NCBI GenBank assembly: GCA_002308955.1
Contig: DBWJ01000029.1
Location: 2,525 to 18,553, forward strand
Length of the DNA: 16,029 bases
Direction: 5' to 3'
Origin: Lachnoclostridium sp. UBA1241
Lineage (GTDB): Bacteria; Bacillota; Clostridia; Lachnospirales; Lachnospiraceae
Shown: one piece after another, positions 1-6,498 of the stretch
Layout of the letters: each line of letters begins with the position of its first letter
Position numbering within the stretch: position 1 is the stretch's first letter
Notes under the pieces: generated by a model
The model's database searches: none
What the model was told of the DNA's origin: nothing
The model's input: only the letters and a program-made list of their open reading frames with translations
Translations under genes and position numbers: made by a program

Positions 1-668
1 GTAGCCGCCAGCGCCATGTTTCCCACGCCCGTGGTTGCGAAATTGATTCTTGTTATGCTGCCGCCCTCCTGATCGATTGCGACGAAATAAGGGATTCCTC
101 CGCCCTGCTGATTGGCAGCCTGCAGGTCCATGACCAGGCGGAGCGTCTGCTCCGCATCCTTAATATTCTCGGAGAATAAGATGGTTCCGCCGAAATGATA
201 CTCCCGGATGAATTCCCTGAGCGCATCATTGAGCTCCGTAACGTTAACCCGCGCAGACTCTGCAGCAATCTCCCGGCTCTCCACGGTACTTCCCGCTTCC
301 GCCGCTGTCCCGCTCAGATCCTGCCAGACCCGAAAGGACACGACCATCATCTGGCCGACCTTCTCCTCAAGGGTCATGTGACTTAACAATTCCGTTATGA
401 CGTCCTCCTGCTCTTTCTCCGTCGGAGCAATCTCCCCCGTAATAGTTGGCCCCGCAACGGTCGGCGTCGCGATGGTTGGCGTCGTAACGCTTGGCATCGC
501 AACGCTTTCCGTAACGCTGCTTTCCGTTGGGGTGGCACCGGACTCGCCTTGCCTCGCGCCGTCTCCCTTCCCCCGGCACCCCGCCAAGGTCGTGAGCACC
601 AATACAATGCAAAGCATTCCTGCCGCAAATGATACGGAACCCTTCTTTTTCATGATTCTTTCAAGCAT
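1..668 (-). CDS. GH3 beta-N-acetylhexosaminidase-like lipoprotein, 5' part (runs off window)
   Basis: An exported family-3 glycoside hydrolase, NagZ-like, expected to remove terminal N-acetylglucosamine from cell-wall or dietary glycans. Translation is open from the start to the window edge. Counting from the ATG at 653, it begins MKKKGS, has a hydrophobic stretch and a lipobox LAGC (Cys26), then a Thr/Pro-rich linker, then the GH3 N-terminal signature: MTLEEKVGQMMVVSF, HFGGTILFSENI, and AIDQEGG near residue 194, followed by GNMALAAT. The in-frame ATG at 668 overlaps the stop of the upstream dehydrogenase (TAATG), suggesting translational coupling; the ATG at 653 would give a more usual lipoprotein start, and neither has a clear ribosome binding site. 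The catalytic Asp and C-terminal half lie outside. Family assignment is firm; substrate is inferred. Confidence 0.88.
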   Translation of the reverse strand, partial: MLERIMKKKGSVSFAAGMLCIVLVLTTLAGCRGKGDGARQGESGATPTESSVTESVAMPSVTTPTIATPTVAGPTITGEIAPTEKEQEDVITELLSHMTLEEKVGQMMVVSFRVWQDLSGTAAEAGSTVESREIAAESARVNVTELNDALREFIREYHFGGTILFSENIKDAEQTLRLVMDLQAANQQGGGIPYFVAIDQEGGSITRINFATTGVGNMALAA

Positions 669-1813
669 TACATCAGCCTGCGGAACATCGCCTTATAGTC
701 ATCAATGCTTGCCTCACGGGGATTGCCGGGAGTGCAGGCGTCGGCTGCGGCGGACTGTGCAAGGAAGTCAAGGTCTTCTTCCTTCAGCTTCTCGAGCCTG
801 GTCGGGATGCCGACGTCCACGGAGAGCCGGCGGACGGCGTCGATGGCGGCTTTGCGGTAAGCAGGTTGGTCCATGCCGGTGGTGTCAACGCCCAGGGCTT
901 CGGCAACGGCTTTGAATTTGTCGCCGGTGCAGTCCTGATTAAATTCCATTACGAGGGGCAGCATCATGGCGCAGGCAACGCCGTGCGGTGTGTCGTAAAG
1001 AGCACCCAGAGTGTGCGCCATGGAGTGTGCGATTCCGAGGCCGACATTGGAGTAGGCCATAGCGGTTACGTACTGCGCAAGCGCCATGCCTTCAAGCCCG
1101 TCGGGATCGCCGGCAACCGCCTTACGAAGGTTCTTACCGATGAGCCGGATGGCTTCGAGATCCAGGCAGTCGGACAGCTCCCAGGCACCTTTGGTGGTGT
1201 AGCCCTCAATTGCGTGGGTCAGAGCGTCCATGCCGGTGGAAGCAGCGAGGCTCTTCGGCATGGTGGTCATCATATCGGGATCGACCACTGCCACATCGGG
1301 GATGTCGTTCGGGTCAACGCAGACGAATTTGCGGGTTTTCTGCACGTCAGTGATAACATAGTTAATGGTGGATTCCGCGCCGGTACCGCCGGTGGTTGGC
1401 ACGGCGATGGTGAACACGGTTCTGTGCTTCGTGGGAGCCACGCCCTCGAGCGAGCGCACATCGGCAAATTCGGGGTTATTTACGATAATGCCGATGGCTT
1501 TGCCGGTATCCATGGAGGAACCGCCGCCGATGGAAATCATGAAGTCGGCACCGCTCTTTTTGTAGGCTTCCACACCGGCCTGCACATTCTCAATGGTGGG
1601 GTTGGGCTTAATGTTGGAATAAACTTCAAAATCAATGCCATGGGCCGTTAAAAGATCGGTAACTTTAGCCGTGACGCCGAACTGCACCAGGCCGGGGTCG
1701 GAAGCCACGAAGGCCTTGCGGAAACCCTTTGCCTTGATAATCTCCGGAATCGCCTGAATGGCGCCCTTGCCGTGGTAGGACGTCGCGTTGAGAACAAAAC
1801 GATTGTATGCCAT
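668..1813 (-). CDS. fucO: Iron-containing alcohol dehydrogenase, FucO-like (lactaldehyde/1,2-propanediol oxidoreductase)
   Basis: A cytoplasmic NAD-dependent group III dehydrogenase of 381 residues, the usual family length. Nucleotide-binding GGGS is at 96-99, and the metal-binding set falls at D196, H200, H263 and H277 with an additional H267, the same numbering as E. coli FucO. Stretches such as NNPEFADVRSLEG and RKFVCVDP match FucO rather than butanol dehydrogenases, so the likely reaction is lactaldehyde to 1,2-propanediol in anaerobic fucose or rhamnose use. The start at 1813 is chosen because GGAGGTGA lies five bases upstream; an earlier in-frame TTG at 1828 overlaps that ribosome binding site. 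It is the first gene of an operon with the GH3 lipoprotein, fitting glycan degradation. No other fucose genes are visible, so a general short-chain aldehyde reductase remains possible. Confidence 0.9.
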   Translation of the reverse strand: MAYNRFVLNATSYHGKGAIQAIPEIIKAKGFRKAFVASDPGLVQFGVTAKVTDLLTAHGIDFEVYSNIKPNPTIENVQAGVEAYKKSGADFMISIGGGSSMDTGKAIGIIVNNPEFADVRSLEGVAPTKHRTVFTIAVPTTGGTGAESTINYVITDVQKTRKFVCVDPNDIPDVAVVDPDMMTTMPKSLAASTGMDALTHAIEGYTTKGAWELSDCLDLEAIRLIGKNLRKAVAGDPDGLEGMALAQYVTAMAYSNVGLGIAHSMAHTLGALYDTPHGVACAMMLPLVMEFNQDCTGDKFKAVAEALGVDTTGMDQPAYRKAAIDAVRRLSVDVGIPTRLEKLKEEDLDFLAQSAAADACTPGNPREASIDDYKAMFRRLM

Positions 1814-1847
1814 GTGTTTCACCTCCAAGATAAATTTTGTAAATTAC

Positions 1848-1857
1848 ATTATAGCAT
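1848..1857 (-). promoter_or_regulatory. Extended -10 promoter for the fucO-like operon
   Basis: On the minus strand TGC-TATAAT lies about 35 bases upstream of the dehydrogenase start, with no good -35 at the expected distance. A perfect -10 with the TG extension commonly makes up for a weak -35. Predicted by eye. Confidence 0.55.
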
Positions 1858-1977
1858 ATCTTAGAGGAAAATGGGGAAAAAATCGCTAACCAAATGAGAT
1901 GTGGCATTTTTCGGAAAAACGTGTAAAATAGGATACAGAAGTTTTATATCGGCGGTATCAGCCAGGGAGTATGCAAA

Positions 1978-3480
1978 ATGAGTGAATTATTAGATAAGCT
2001 GAAGGAAATCAACGAACAGGCAGCCAAGCTGTCGACGATTGGGGAACTTTTGTACTGGGATATGCGGACCATCATGCCGGAAGGCGGATTTGACGCGCAT
2101 GCGGCGGCGATGGATTACATTGAGACGGAGGGGTTCCGACTGTCCAATTCGGAGGAACTCTACAATATCCTGAAGGGGCTTTCGGAGCCGGAGGAATGGG
2201 AGCAGCTTGACGACGACTGGAAATTTATCGTGAAGACGATGCGCGAGGACCAGGAGCGCAGCCGGAGGATTCCGGAGGAGGTGTTCCGCAGGAAGGTCGC
2301 GATTTCCGCGGAGGCGGAGCGGGCCTGGGAGGAAGCGAAGCGGGCGTCGGATTTTTCGATATTTGCGCCGCATCTGGAGAAGCAGATTGCGATTACGAAG
2401 GAGATTAAGTCTTACACGCATCCCGAGCTTGAGATTTACGACGCGCTCCTTGACGATTACGAAAAAGGCATGGATTCGGCGACAATCGACCGTATCTTCA
2501 CGGAGCTTAAGGAGGGACTTGTGCCGCTTGTAAAGCGGATTCTCGCGGCGCCGCAGCCGGATGACACGCCTTTCCGCCGCACCTTTGATGTCGAGGCCGA
2601 GAAGAAGGTGCAGGAGTACCTTTTGAAGTACATCGGATTTGACTTCACGCGCGGGACAACCGCCGAATCGGAGCATCCGTTTACGCTCGACCTGGATCCG
2701 GACGATGTGCGTGTGACGAACCATTTTCAGCCGAATGACGTGCTGGATCCAATGTTCTCGGCCATCCATGAGGGCGGCCATGCAATCTTCGAGCAGAATG
2801 TCAATCCGGCGTTCAAACATACGGCGGCCGGCGGATGTGATTACCTCGGCATTCACGAGAGCCAGTCGCGATTCTTCGAGAATATCCTCGGGCGGAACAT
2901 CAATTTCTGGCGCCCGATTTATGCAGACATTCAGAAGCTGCAGCCCGAGCTTAAGGACGTGCCGCTTGAAGCGTTCGCGGCAGAAATCAACCATGTTCGC
3001 GCGAGTTTCATCCGCACCTCGGCCGACGAGGTGACCTACTGCCTGCATATAATATTACGTTATGAAGTGGAAAAGGCGATCTTCCGCGACAATGTGCCGG
3101 TTTCCGAACTGCCTGCCTTGTGGAACCGCCTGATGGAAGAGTACCTCGGAATCGTTCCCGCGACCGATGCGGAGGGGATTTTGCAGGATATGCACTGGAG
3201 CGACGGAAGCTTCGGGTATTTCCCGACCTATCTGCTCGGAAGCATCTATGACGGCATGTTCCTTGAGGCGATGGAGGCCGAGCTCGGTCCGGTCGATGCG
3301 CTTCTTGCTGACGGAAGGCTTAAGGACATTGTCGGATGGCTCAATAAGAAGATTCACTGGTACGGCAACCGGCGTCTGCCGAAGGAAGTGCTGCAGGCCG
3401 TGTGCGGGCGCGAAGCCACGGCAAAGCCGCTGCTTAAGTACTTTGAGAAAAAGTACGTCCGCGCGGCGGAGGACCGCTGA
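1978..3480 (+). CDS. M32 family metallocarboxypeptidase (carboxypeptidase Taq type)
   Basis: A 500-residue zinc carboxypeptidase, cytoplasmic since no signal peptide is visible, that trims C-terminal residues from peptides. All M32 signatures are present in order: HPF at about 227, DVRVT (DXRXT) just after, the zinc site HEGGH at 264-268, HESQS at 293-297 whose E294 is the expected third ligand 26 residues after H268, and the ADEVTYxLHI...RYE block near 343. Length is typical. The start has AGGGAG about eight bases upstream and the divergent operon ends its leader before it. The last codons (GAC CGC TGA) are the beginning of a 23-bp tandem repeat that continues past the stop. The gene seems intact and monocistronic, with a strong terminator at 3621-3653. 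Confidence 0.95.
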   Translation: MSELLDKLKEINEQAAKLSTIGELLYWDMRTIMPEGGFDAHAAAMDYIETEGFRLSNSEELYNILKGLSEPEEWEQLDDDWKFIVKTMREDQERSRRIPEEVFRRKVAISAEAERAWEEAKRASDFSIFAPHLEKQIAITKEIKSYTHPELEIYDALLDDYEKGMDSATIDRIFTELKEGLVPLVKRILAAPQPDDTPFRRTFDVEAEKKVQEYLLKYIGFDFTRGTTAESEHPFTLDLDPDDVRVTNHFQPNDVLDPMFSAIHEGGHAIFEQNVNPAFKHTAAGGCDYLGIHESQSRFFENILGRNINFWRPIYADIQKLQPELKDVPLEAFAAEINHVRASFIRTSADEVTYCLHIILRYEVEKAIFRDNVPVSELPALWNRLMEEYLGIVPATDAEGILQDMHWSDGSFGYFPTYLLGSIYDGMFLEAMEAELGPVDALLADGRLKDIVGWLNKKIHWYGNRRLPKEVLQAVCGREATAKPLLKYFEKKYVRAAEDR

Positions 3481-3572
3481 GCCACATGGCGACGGACCGC
3501 TGAGCCACATGGCGACGGACCGCTAGGCCACATGGCGACGGACCGCTGAGCCACATGGTGACGGACCGCTGA
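3481..3572. repeat. 23-bp tandem repeat, four full units, immediately after the M32 stop codon
   Basis: Units at 3481-3503, 3504-3526, 3527-3549 and 3550-3572 begin GCCACATGGCGACGGACC and end CGCTGA or CGCTAG. They differ at only three or four positions in total. A partial unit (GAGGACCGCTGA) is the very end of the carboxypeptidase coding sequence, and GCCA begins a fifth unit at 3573. The arrangement suggests slippage duplication of the gene's own 3' end. Since 23 is not a multiple of three, the array is not coding. Confidence 0.9.
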
Positions 3573-3620
3573 GCCATCGAGAGAATGAACTCAGACAAGG
3601 AAGGACGAATAAGAAGGATG

Positions 3621-3653
3621 AAAGGACCGGATCCGGGGATCCGGTCCTTTTTT
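3621..3653 (+). terminator. Rho-independent terminator of the M32 carboxypeptidase
   Basis: A near-perfect 13-14 bp stem (AAAGGACCGGATCC paired with GGATCCGGTCCTTT) with a tiny loop is followed by a T tract at 3648-3653. Confidence 0.9.
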
Positions 3654-3863
3654 GTGTGCAGGGGAATCGCAAGATTCGCAATGACTATACATGAGAGTGA
3701 TGCTGTGAGCGAGATCGCAAGATCCGCAAATCCTATACCGACGCGGAAGATTATGCTGCCGGCACACTCCCGGCGCCATGTAACGCGGTATGATGCTGTC
3801 AGCATCATAAGTCACTGATGTCACTGTAGTCACTGAGGTATCACACACTTAGGAGGTGCGCGT
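3654..3863. other. Intergenic spacer with short direct and inverted repeats
   Basis: No gene is recognised. Visible structure: two imperfect copies of a GATCGCAAGAT-like element (about 3664-3682 and 3711-3729); a perfect 9-bp hairpin TATGATGCT/AGCATCATA at 3789-3809; and directly after it three tandem 9-mers GTCACTGNN at 3811-3837, just upstream of the ribosome binding site AGGAGGTG at 3851. The hairpin and 9-mers could be an operator or leader structure for the small membrane protein; no clear promoter was found. Confidence 0.5.
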
Positions 3864-4121
3864 ATGTCAATTTCTCTCAACAGTCTTGCCCTGATCGTTG
3901 TCCTTGTTGTCTGCTGCATCATGCCGATCCTGTACTCGATCGTGATCACCGTGCTGTTCATCTGCGGCAAACGCGAGATTATGATCATCCAGGACGAATA
4001 CAAGGATCTCAGAGAGCTCACCGACCGGAAGATCAAGCGACTCGAGGGCCAGGCCGACAGGAAGAAGGGAACCGTCGGATTTGCCGTGCCCGGGGAGGGG
4101 GAGGAAGCCGCCAGTGCATAA
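3864..4121 (+). CDS. Small membrane-anchored protein with charged tail, unknown function
   Basis: An 85-residue protein with one long hydrophobic segment (about residues 6-34) followed by a strongly charged, helical-looking segment (about 36-65, EYKDLRELTDRKIKRLEGQ) and a short acidic end. Topology suggests a bitopic inner-membrane protein whose tail may form a coiled coil. The start is well supported by AGGAGGTG five bases upstream. It is not recognised as a named family. It stands alone: the next gene is 184 bases away and has different composition. Possible roles such as a scaffold, phage-shock-like or small regulatory membrane protein cannot be separated from the sequence. Confidence 0.75.
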   Translation: MSISLNSLALIVVLVVCCIMPILYSIVITVLFICGKREIMIIQDEYKDLRELTDRKIKRLEGQADRKKGTVGFAVPGEGEEAASA

Positions 4122-4169
4122 CAAGATGCAATGATTTATTGCGGAAACAATGCGAAAAATGTGAAACCG

Positions 4170-4221
4170 GCCTCCACAGCCAAACAGACGCTTTCGCGCG
4201 TCCTTGACAAGCTGTGGAGGC
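4170..4221. other. Nested inverted repeat (11-bp outer, 5-bp inner stem)
   Basis: GCCTCCACAGC at 4170-4180 is perfectly complementary to GCTGTGGAGGC at 4211-4221, and GACGC (4187-4191) with GCGTC (4198-4202) forms an inner stem. No T tract follows, so it is not a standard terminator. It lies between the small membrane protein and the Pro/Thr-linker gene and covers a TTGACA at 4204-4209 that could be a -35 (weak -10 GATACG at 4226). Confidence 0.6.
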
Positions 4222-4305
4222 AACTGATACGCTACAGGTAGTAGAAGTGAGGAAAGTAGAAGTATGTAGTTTGCATTTATTGATTCAGTTTTTGGTGAGG
4301 CGCTT

Positions 4306-5313
4306 ATGAAAAAAATATTAAAAGCATTACAATGGATTCTGTCAGTATTCATGTTCCTCTCGTTTTTAGTGTTTATTACACGAGAGGGAGGAGAGGTAAG
4401 CGGGATTATATGTCTGGTTATGGCAATATGTCTTTGCCCCGTACTTACAGACTTTTTGGCAGAGAAAGGAAAGAAAGTTAAGAAATCGGCTTACATCCCT
4501 ATTATGATTGGGCTCTTCTTCCTTGCCGCTATGACAGCACCGGTGAATACTGGGAAAGAAAGTAATGAAGAAGATTCGGAAATCAGTCCCACGGGTTATG
4601 TAGAAAAAACAGTTCCGAACGATAATAAGCAGGAGAAGAATGTTCAAAGGGAAAATCTGGATAGAGAATTTGTAGACTCGAGGAGTATAGAGTCAAAACC
4701 TACTGCTACGGAGATTCCGCGTACCCCTACACCGACGCTTACTCCGAAGCCGACATCAACGCCAAAACCGACGTCAGAGATTGTTTCGAGAGAGATTATA
4801 CCTGAGGAACCATCTCCGACGCCAACTGATACTCCGACTCCGACGCAGGAGCCAACGGATACCCCCACACCGGCACCGACAAATACTCCTACACCGGTAC
4901 CAACGAATAGTCCTACACCGATACCGACTAAAACTCCGACACCGGCGCCTACCAATACGCCTACACCTAAACCGACAAATCCTCCAACGGCAACACCGAA
5001 GCCGACAGCTACACCGAAGCCGACATCAACACCAGTGCCGACCAACACTCCTACACCGCTGCCGACTAACACACCGGTTCCAGTCCAGCGGGTAGTTACG
5101 GGGGCTTTGGATTATAGTAGTGCAGGGCATTCCGTTTATTATGTTGTTAACATTAATACTGGGAAATTTCATACTTATAACTGTCGACATGTGAGCAAAA
5201 TGTATGCAGAAAACACGATGTATGCTACGGATAATGGTTTTAATTCACTGGTTGAGGCAAGAAATTGGTTAATATCGAATGGTTATAGCCCATGTGGTAC
5301 TTGTAATCCTTAA
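4306..5313 (+). CDS. Three-TM protein with long Pro/Thr-rich linker and C-terminal Cys/His (Ada-type zinc-like) domain
   Basis: A 335-residue envelope protein in three parts. The N-terminus has three hydrophobic segments (about 8-25, 33-49, 64-80). A Lys/Glu-rich stretch leads to a low-complexity linker (about 135-260) of TPTPAPTNTPTP-type repeats, typical of surface-exposed spacers in Clostridia. The C-terminal 74 residues hold KFHTYNCRHV, then GYSPCGTCNP, giving H289, C293, H295, C330 and C333 as candidate zinc ligands. This FH-x-x-x-C...GY-x-PC-x-x-C pattern matches the small domain found at the ends of many Firmicute secreted or surface proteins and resembles the Ada zinc-binding fold. 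The gene is more AT-rich than neighbours. Function unknown; a ligand-binding or redox-sensing surface domain is inference. Confidence 0.85.
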   Translation: MKKILKALQWILSVFMFLSFLVFITREGGEVSGIICLVMAICLCPVLTDFLAEKGKKVKKSAYIPIMIGLFFLAAMTAPVNTGKESNEEDSEISPTGYVEKTVPNDNKQEKNVQRENLDREFVDSRSIESKPTATEIPRTPTPTLTPKPTSTPKPTSEIVSREIIPEEPSPTPTDTPTPTQEPTDTPTPAPTNTPTPVPTNSPTPIPTKTPTPAPTNTPTPKPTNPPTATPKPTATPKPTSTPVPTNTPTPLPTNTPVPVQRVVTGALDYSSAGHSVYYVVNINTGKFHTYNCRHVSKMYAENTMYATDNGFNSLVEARNWLISNGYSPCGTCNP

Positions 5314-5391
5314 ACCCTTAGTGCATTGGAATTATTGAAGATGAAAAGGAATTTTTCAGTAGACGATTAGTTCAAGATTAACGGACTAAGA

Positions 5392-5426
5392 ACAGCCGCA
5401 TCCCTTCTCTGGGTGCGGCTGTTTTT
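5392..5426 (+). terminator. Terminator after the Pro/Thr-linker gene, resembling the small-RNA family
   Basis: ACAGCCGCATCCC pairs with GGGTGCGGCTGT (one bulge), followed by five T. The preceding bases (AGTAGACGATTAGTTCAA at 5360-5377) match the 5' part of the small RNA units at 6003 and 6410 (GGTAGACGGTTAGCTCAA), so this is a diverged relative of that unit. No convincing promoter copy precedes it. Confidence 0.8.
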
Positions 5427-5455
5427 GTGCCCTGTTAAGTGGCGTGGTACCAATC

Positions 5456-5530
5456 GCAAATCTTTACTTTTCCGCCTCATCTACCTCAAAAATCTTTACT
5501 TTTTCGCCTCTCTGCCCCGAAAATCTTTAC
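5456..5530. repeat. Three tandem repeats with about 32-bp period upstream of the ABM gene
   Basis: The core AAATCTTTACTTTT(T/C)CGCCTC occurs with TCTTTAC starting at 5461, 5493 and 5524 (periods 32 and 31). The third, diverged copy supplies the -35 hexamer TTTACA of the downstream promoter. This geometry parallels the 32-bp array at 8777-8904 and suggests same-face protein binding sites. Confidence 0.75.
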
Positions 5531-5554
5531 ATTTGCCGCGGCAAATGCTATAAA
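5526..5554 (+). promoter_or_regulatory. Promoter with an 18-bp perfect palindrome in the spacer
   Basis: TTTACA (5526-5531), 17-bp spacer, TATAAA (5549-5554). The spacer is almost filled by the perfect palindrome CATTTGCCGCGGCAAATG (5530-5547), a likely operator for a dimeric repressor of the ABM gene. Confidence 0.75.
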
Positions 5555-5583
5555 AATGATAGAGTATTGCGTGGAGGTGGAGC

Positions 5584-5916
5584 ATGGCAATAACGGTTAA
5601 TCTCAGATACACGGGCAGGGACGGAAACGCGCGGAAGTTCGCGGAAGAGATGATGCGCAGCGGGACGGTGGACCGGATTCGGGCCGAGCGCGGGAACCTG
5701 CGGTATGAGTATTTCGTCGCGATGGAGGATCCGGAGACGGTGCTGCTGATTGACAGCTGGGAGAGCCAAGAGGCCATCGACGCCCATCACGCGTCGCCGA
5801 TGATGCGGACCATCGCGGAGCTGCGCGACCGGTACGACCTGCACATGACGGTGGAGCGATTTGCCGCGGATGAGAGCGGCGAGGGCGCGGGCGACGAGAA
5901 GTTTATCAGAAGGTAG
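5584..5916 (+). CDS. ABM-domain monooxygenase-like protein (YgiN/quinol monooxygenase type)
   Basis: A 110-residue cytosolic protein of the dimeric alpha/beta ABM fold: ITVNLRYTGRDGNARKFAEEM at the start, a central beta strand with RYEYFVAMEDPETVLLIDSW, and ESQEAIDAHHASPMM, the usual W-x-s-x-e-a-x-x-x-H signature. Relatives are cofactor-free quinol or polyketide monooxygenases, or small-molecule binding proteins. The start has GGAGGTGG at an ideal distance. The C-terminal 15 residues are an acidic extension beyond the domain. The operator palindrome in its promoter suggests induction by a small molecule such as a quinone, which is inference. It seems monocistronic; no separate terminator is seen before the small RNA unit that follows. 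Confidence 0.87.
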   Translation: MAITVNLRYTGRDGNARKFAEEMMRSGTVDRIRAERGNLRYEYFVAMEDPETVLLIDSWESQEAIDAHHASPMMRTIAELRDRYDLHMTVERFAADESGEGAGDEKFIRR

Positions 5917-5967
5917 GAGGAGGCTGTTTTTTGTTAAAAATGGCGCAACGGAAGACAGAACAAGCGT

Positions 5968-5996
5968 TTGACAAGCCCGATACGATGTGGTAGTAT
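5968..5996 (+). promoter_or_regulatory. Promoter of small RNA copy 1
   Basis: TTGACA (5968-5973), 17-bp spacer, TAGTAT (5991-5996). The hexamers and the 22 bases upstream are conserved in copy 2 at 6375-6403. Confidence 0.75.
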
Positions 5997-6002
5997 ATTA
6001 GC

Positions 6003-6092
6003 AGAAAAGGGCATCGTCGGTAGACGGTTAGCTCAACAATAGACAACTAAAAATAGTCGCCGTGCTTGTGAGGCTGAGGGCGGCTATTTTTG
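6003..6092 (+). ncRNA. Solitary copy of the antitoxin-like small RNA
   Basis: A roughly 90-nt predicted transcript from the promoter at 5968-5996 to a terminator: AAAAATAGTCGCC (6049-6061) pairs with GGCGGCTATTTTT (6079-6091). The 5' part forms a hairpin ATCGTC-GGTA-GACGGT. The whole 5946-6098 block is nearly identical to 6353-6504, but no toxin reading frame faces it on the minus strand: only the last four toxin codons (K-T-Q-K-stop at 6084-6098) remain inside the repeat. It may be a free-standing regulator of the intact module next door or a decaying duplicate. RNA ends are estimates. Confidence 0.65.
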
Positions 6093-6098
6093 TGTCTT

Positions 6099-6352
6099 TC
6101 CGGGATATCCGGCATTCTTGAAAAAAGCTGAAACAAAAAAGAAGGTTTCAAACTCTGTCAATGGGTCGAGTACAATTCCCGCCGGACAGCAGTCTGATTC
6201 CTTCGGAAACAAAGTGTCACAGAATCCGAGAAATTAAAGAGCCTTCCTTTACTGTCGCAAGTTAGGCAAACAAAAAGCTCCTCGAGGAAACCGCGGCGCG
6301 CAGGAGAAAAGCAACAAAATAGAAGGAAGCAATTACGAGCAAAGAACTCTTT
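6099..6352. other. Spacer between the two small RNA units
   Basis: No credible gene: no ribosome binding site with a matching reading frame was seen on either strand, and the long minus-strand frame at 6158-6421 overlaps the next promoter and has unusual composition. Only short hairpins (for example CTCCTCGAGGA near 6271) are visible. Confidence 0.5.
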
Positions 6353-6374
6353 CAACGGAAGACAGAACAAGTGT

Positions 6375-6403
6375 TTGACAAGCCCGGTATGATGTGGTAG
6401 TAT
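6375..6403 (+). promoter_or_regulatory. Promoter of small RNA copy 2 (antitoxin RNA)
   Basis: TTGACA (6375-6380), 17-bp spacer, TAGTAT (6398-6403); same architecture as copy 1. Confidence 0.78.
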
Positions 6404-6409
6404 GATTAT

Positions 6410-6498
6410 AGAAAAGGGCATCGTCGGTAGACGGTTAGCTCAAAAGATTTTGACTAAAAATAGTCGCCGTGCTTGGGAGCTTAGGGCGGCTATTTTTG
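6410..6498 (+). ncRNA. Predicted antitoxin RNA, convergent with the small peptide gene
   Basis: Predicted transcript of about 90 nt from near 6410 to the terminator at 6456-6497. Its 3' 40 or so bases are perfectly antisense to the end of the minus-strand 33-residue peptide mRNA, including the stop codon. The 5' end folds into ATCGTC-GGTA-GACGGT (6420-6435), and this segment is also found, in the same sense, in the 5' leader of the peptide mRNA. Convergent transcripts, a shared bidirectional terminator and matching 5' elements are the hallmarks of par/Fst- and TxpA/RatA-type type I systems. No reading frame of note lies within it. Expression and pairing are inferred. Confidence 0.72.
6456..6497. 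terminator. Bidirectional terminator shared by antitoxin RNA and peptide mRNA
   Basis: AAAAATAGTCGCC (6456-6468) pairs over 13 bp with GGCGGCTATTTTT (6485-6497), one G-U. The A tract on one side and T tract on the other give a U run to transcripts from either strand. The peptide stop codon (6490-6492) is inside the stem. Confidence 0.82.

Noticed and set aside
1990..3048. Long antisense frame over the M32 carboxypeptidase
   Set aside because: Composition typical of an antisense shadow; the sense frame carries all M32 motifs.
3585..3848. Open frames on both strands around the M32 terminator
   Set aside because: They cross a strong terminator hairpin and short repeats and have no ribosome binding sites.
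4644..5072. Antisense frame rich in Gly/Val opposite the Pro/Thr linker
   Set aside because: It is simply the complement of the TPTP-type repeats; no start signals.
6084..6134. Possible toxin gene opposite small RNA copy 1
   Set aside because: Only the K-T-Q-K-stop end, part of the repeat, is shared; upstream codons bear no resemblance to the peptide and lack a ribosome binding site.
6158..6421. 87-codon minus-strand frame between the two small RNA units
   Set aside because: No ribosome binding site, start lies in the small RNA promoter region, and the translation has no domain or clear membrane topology.
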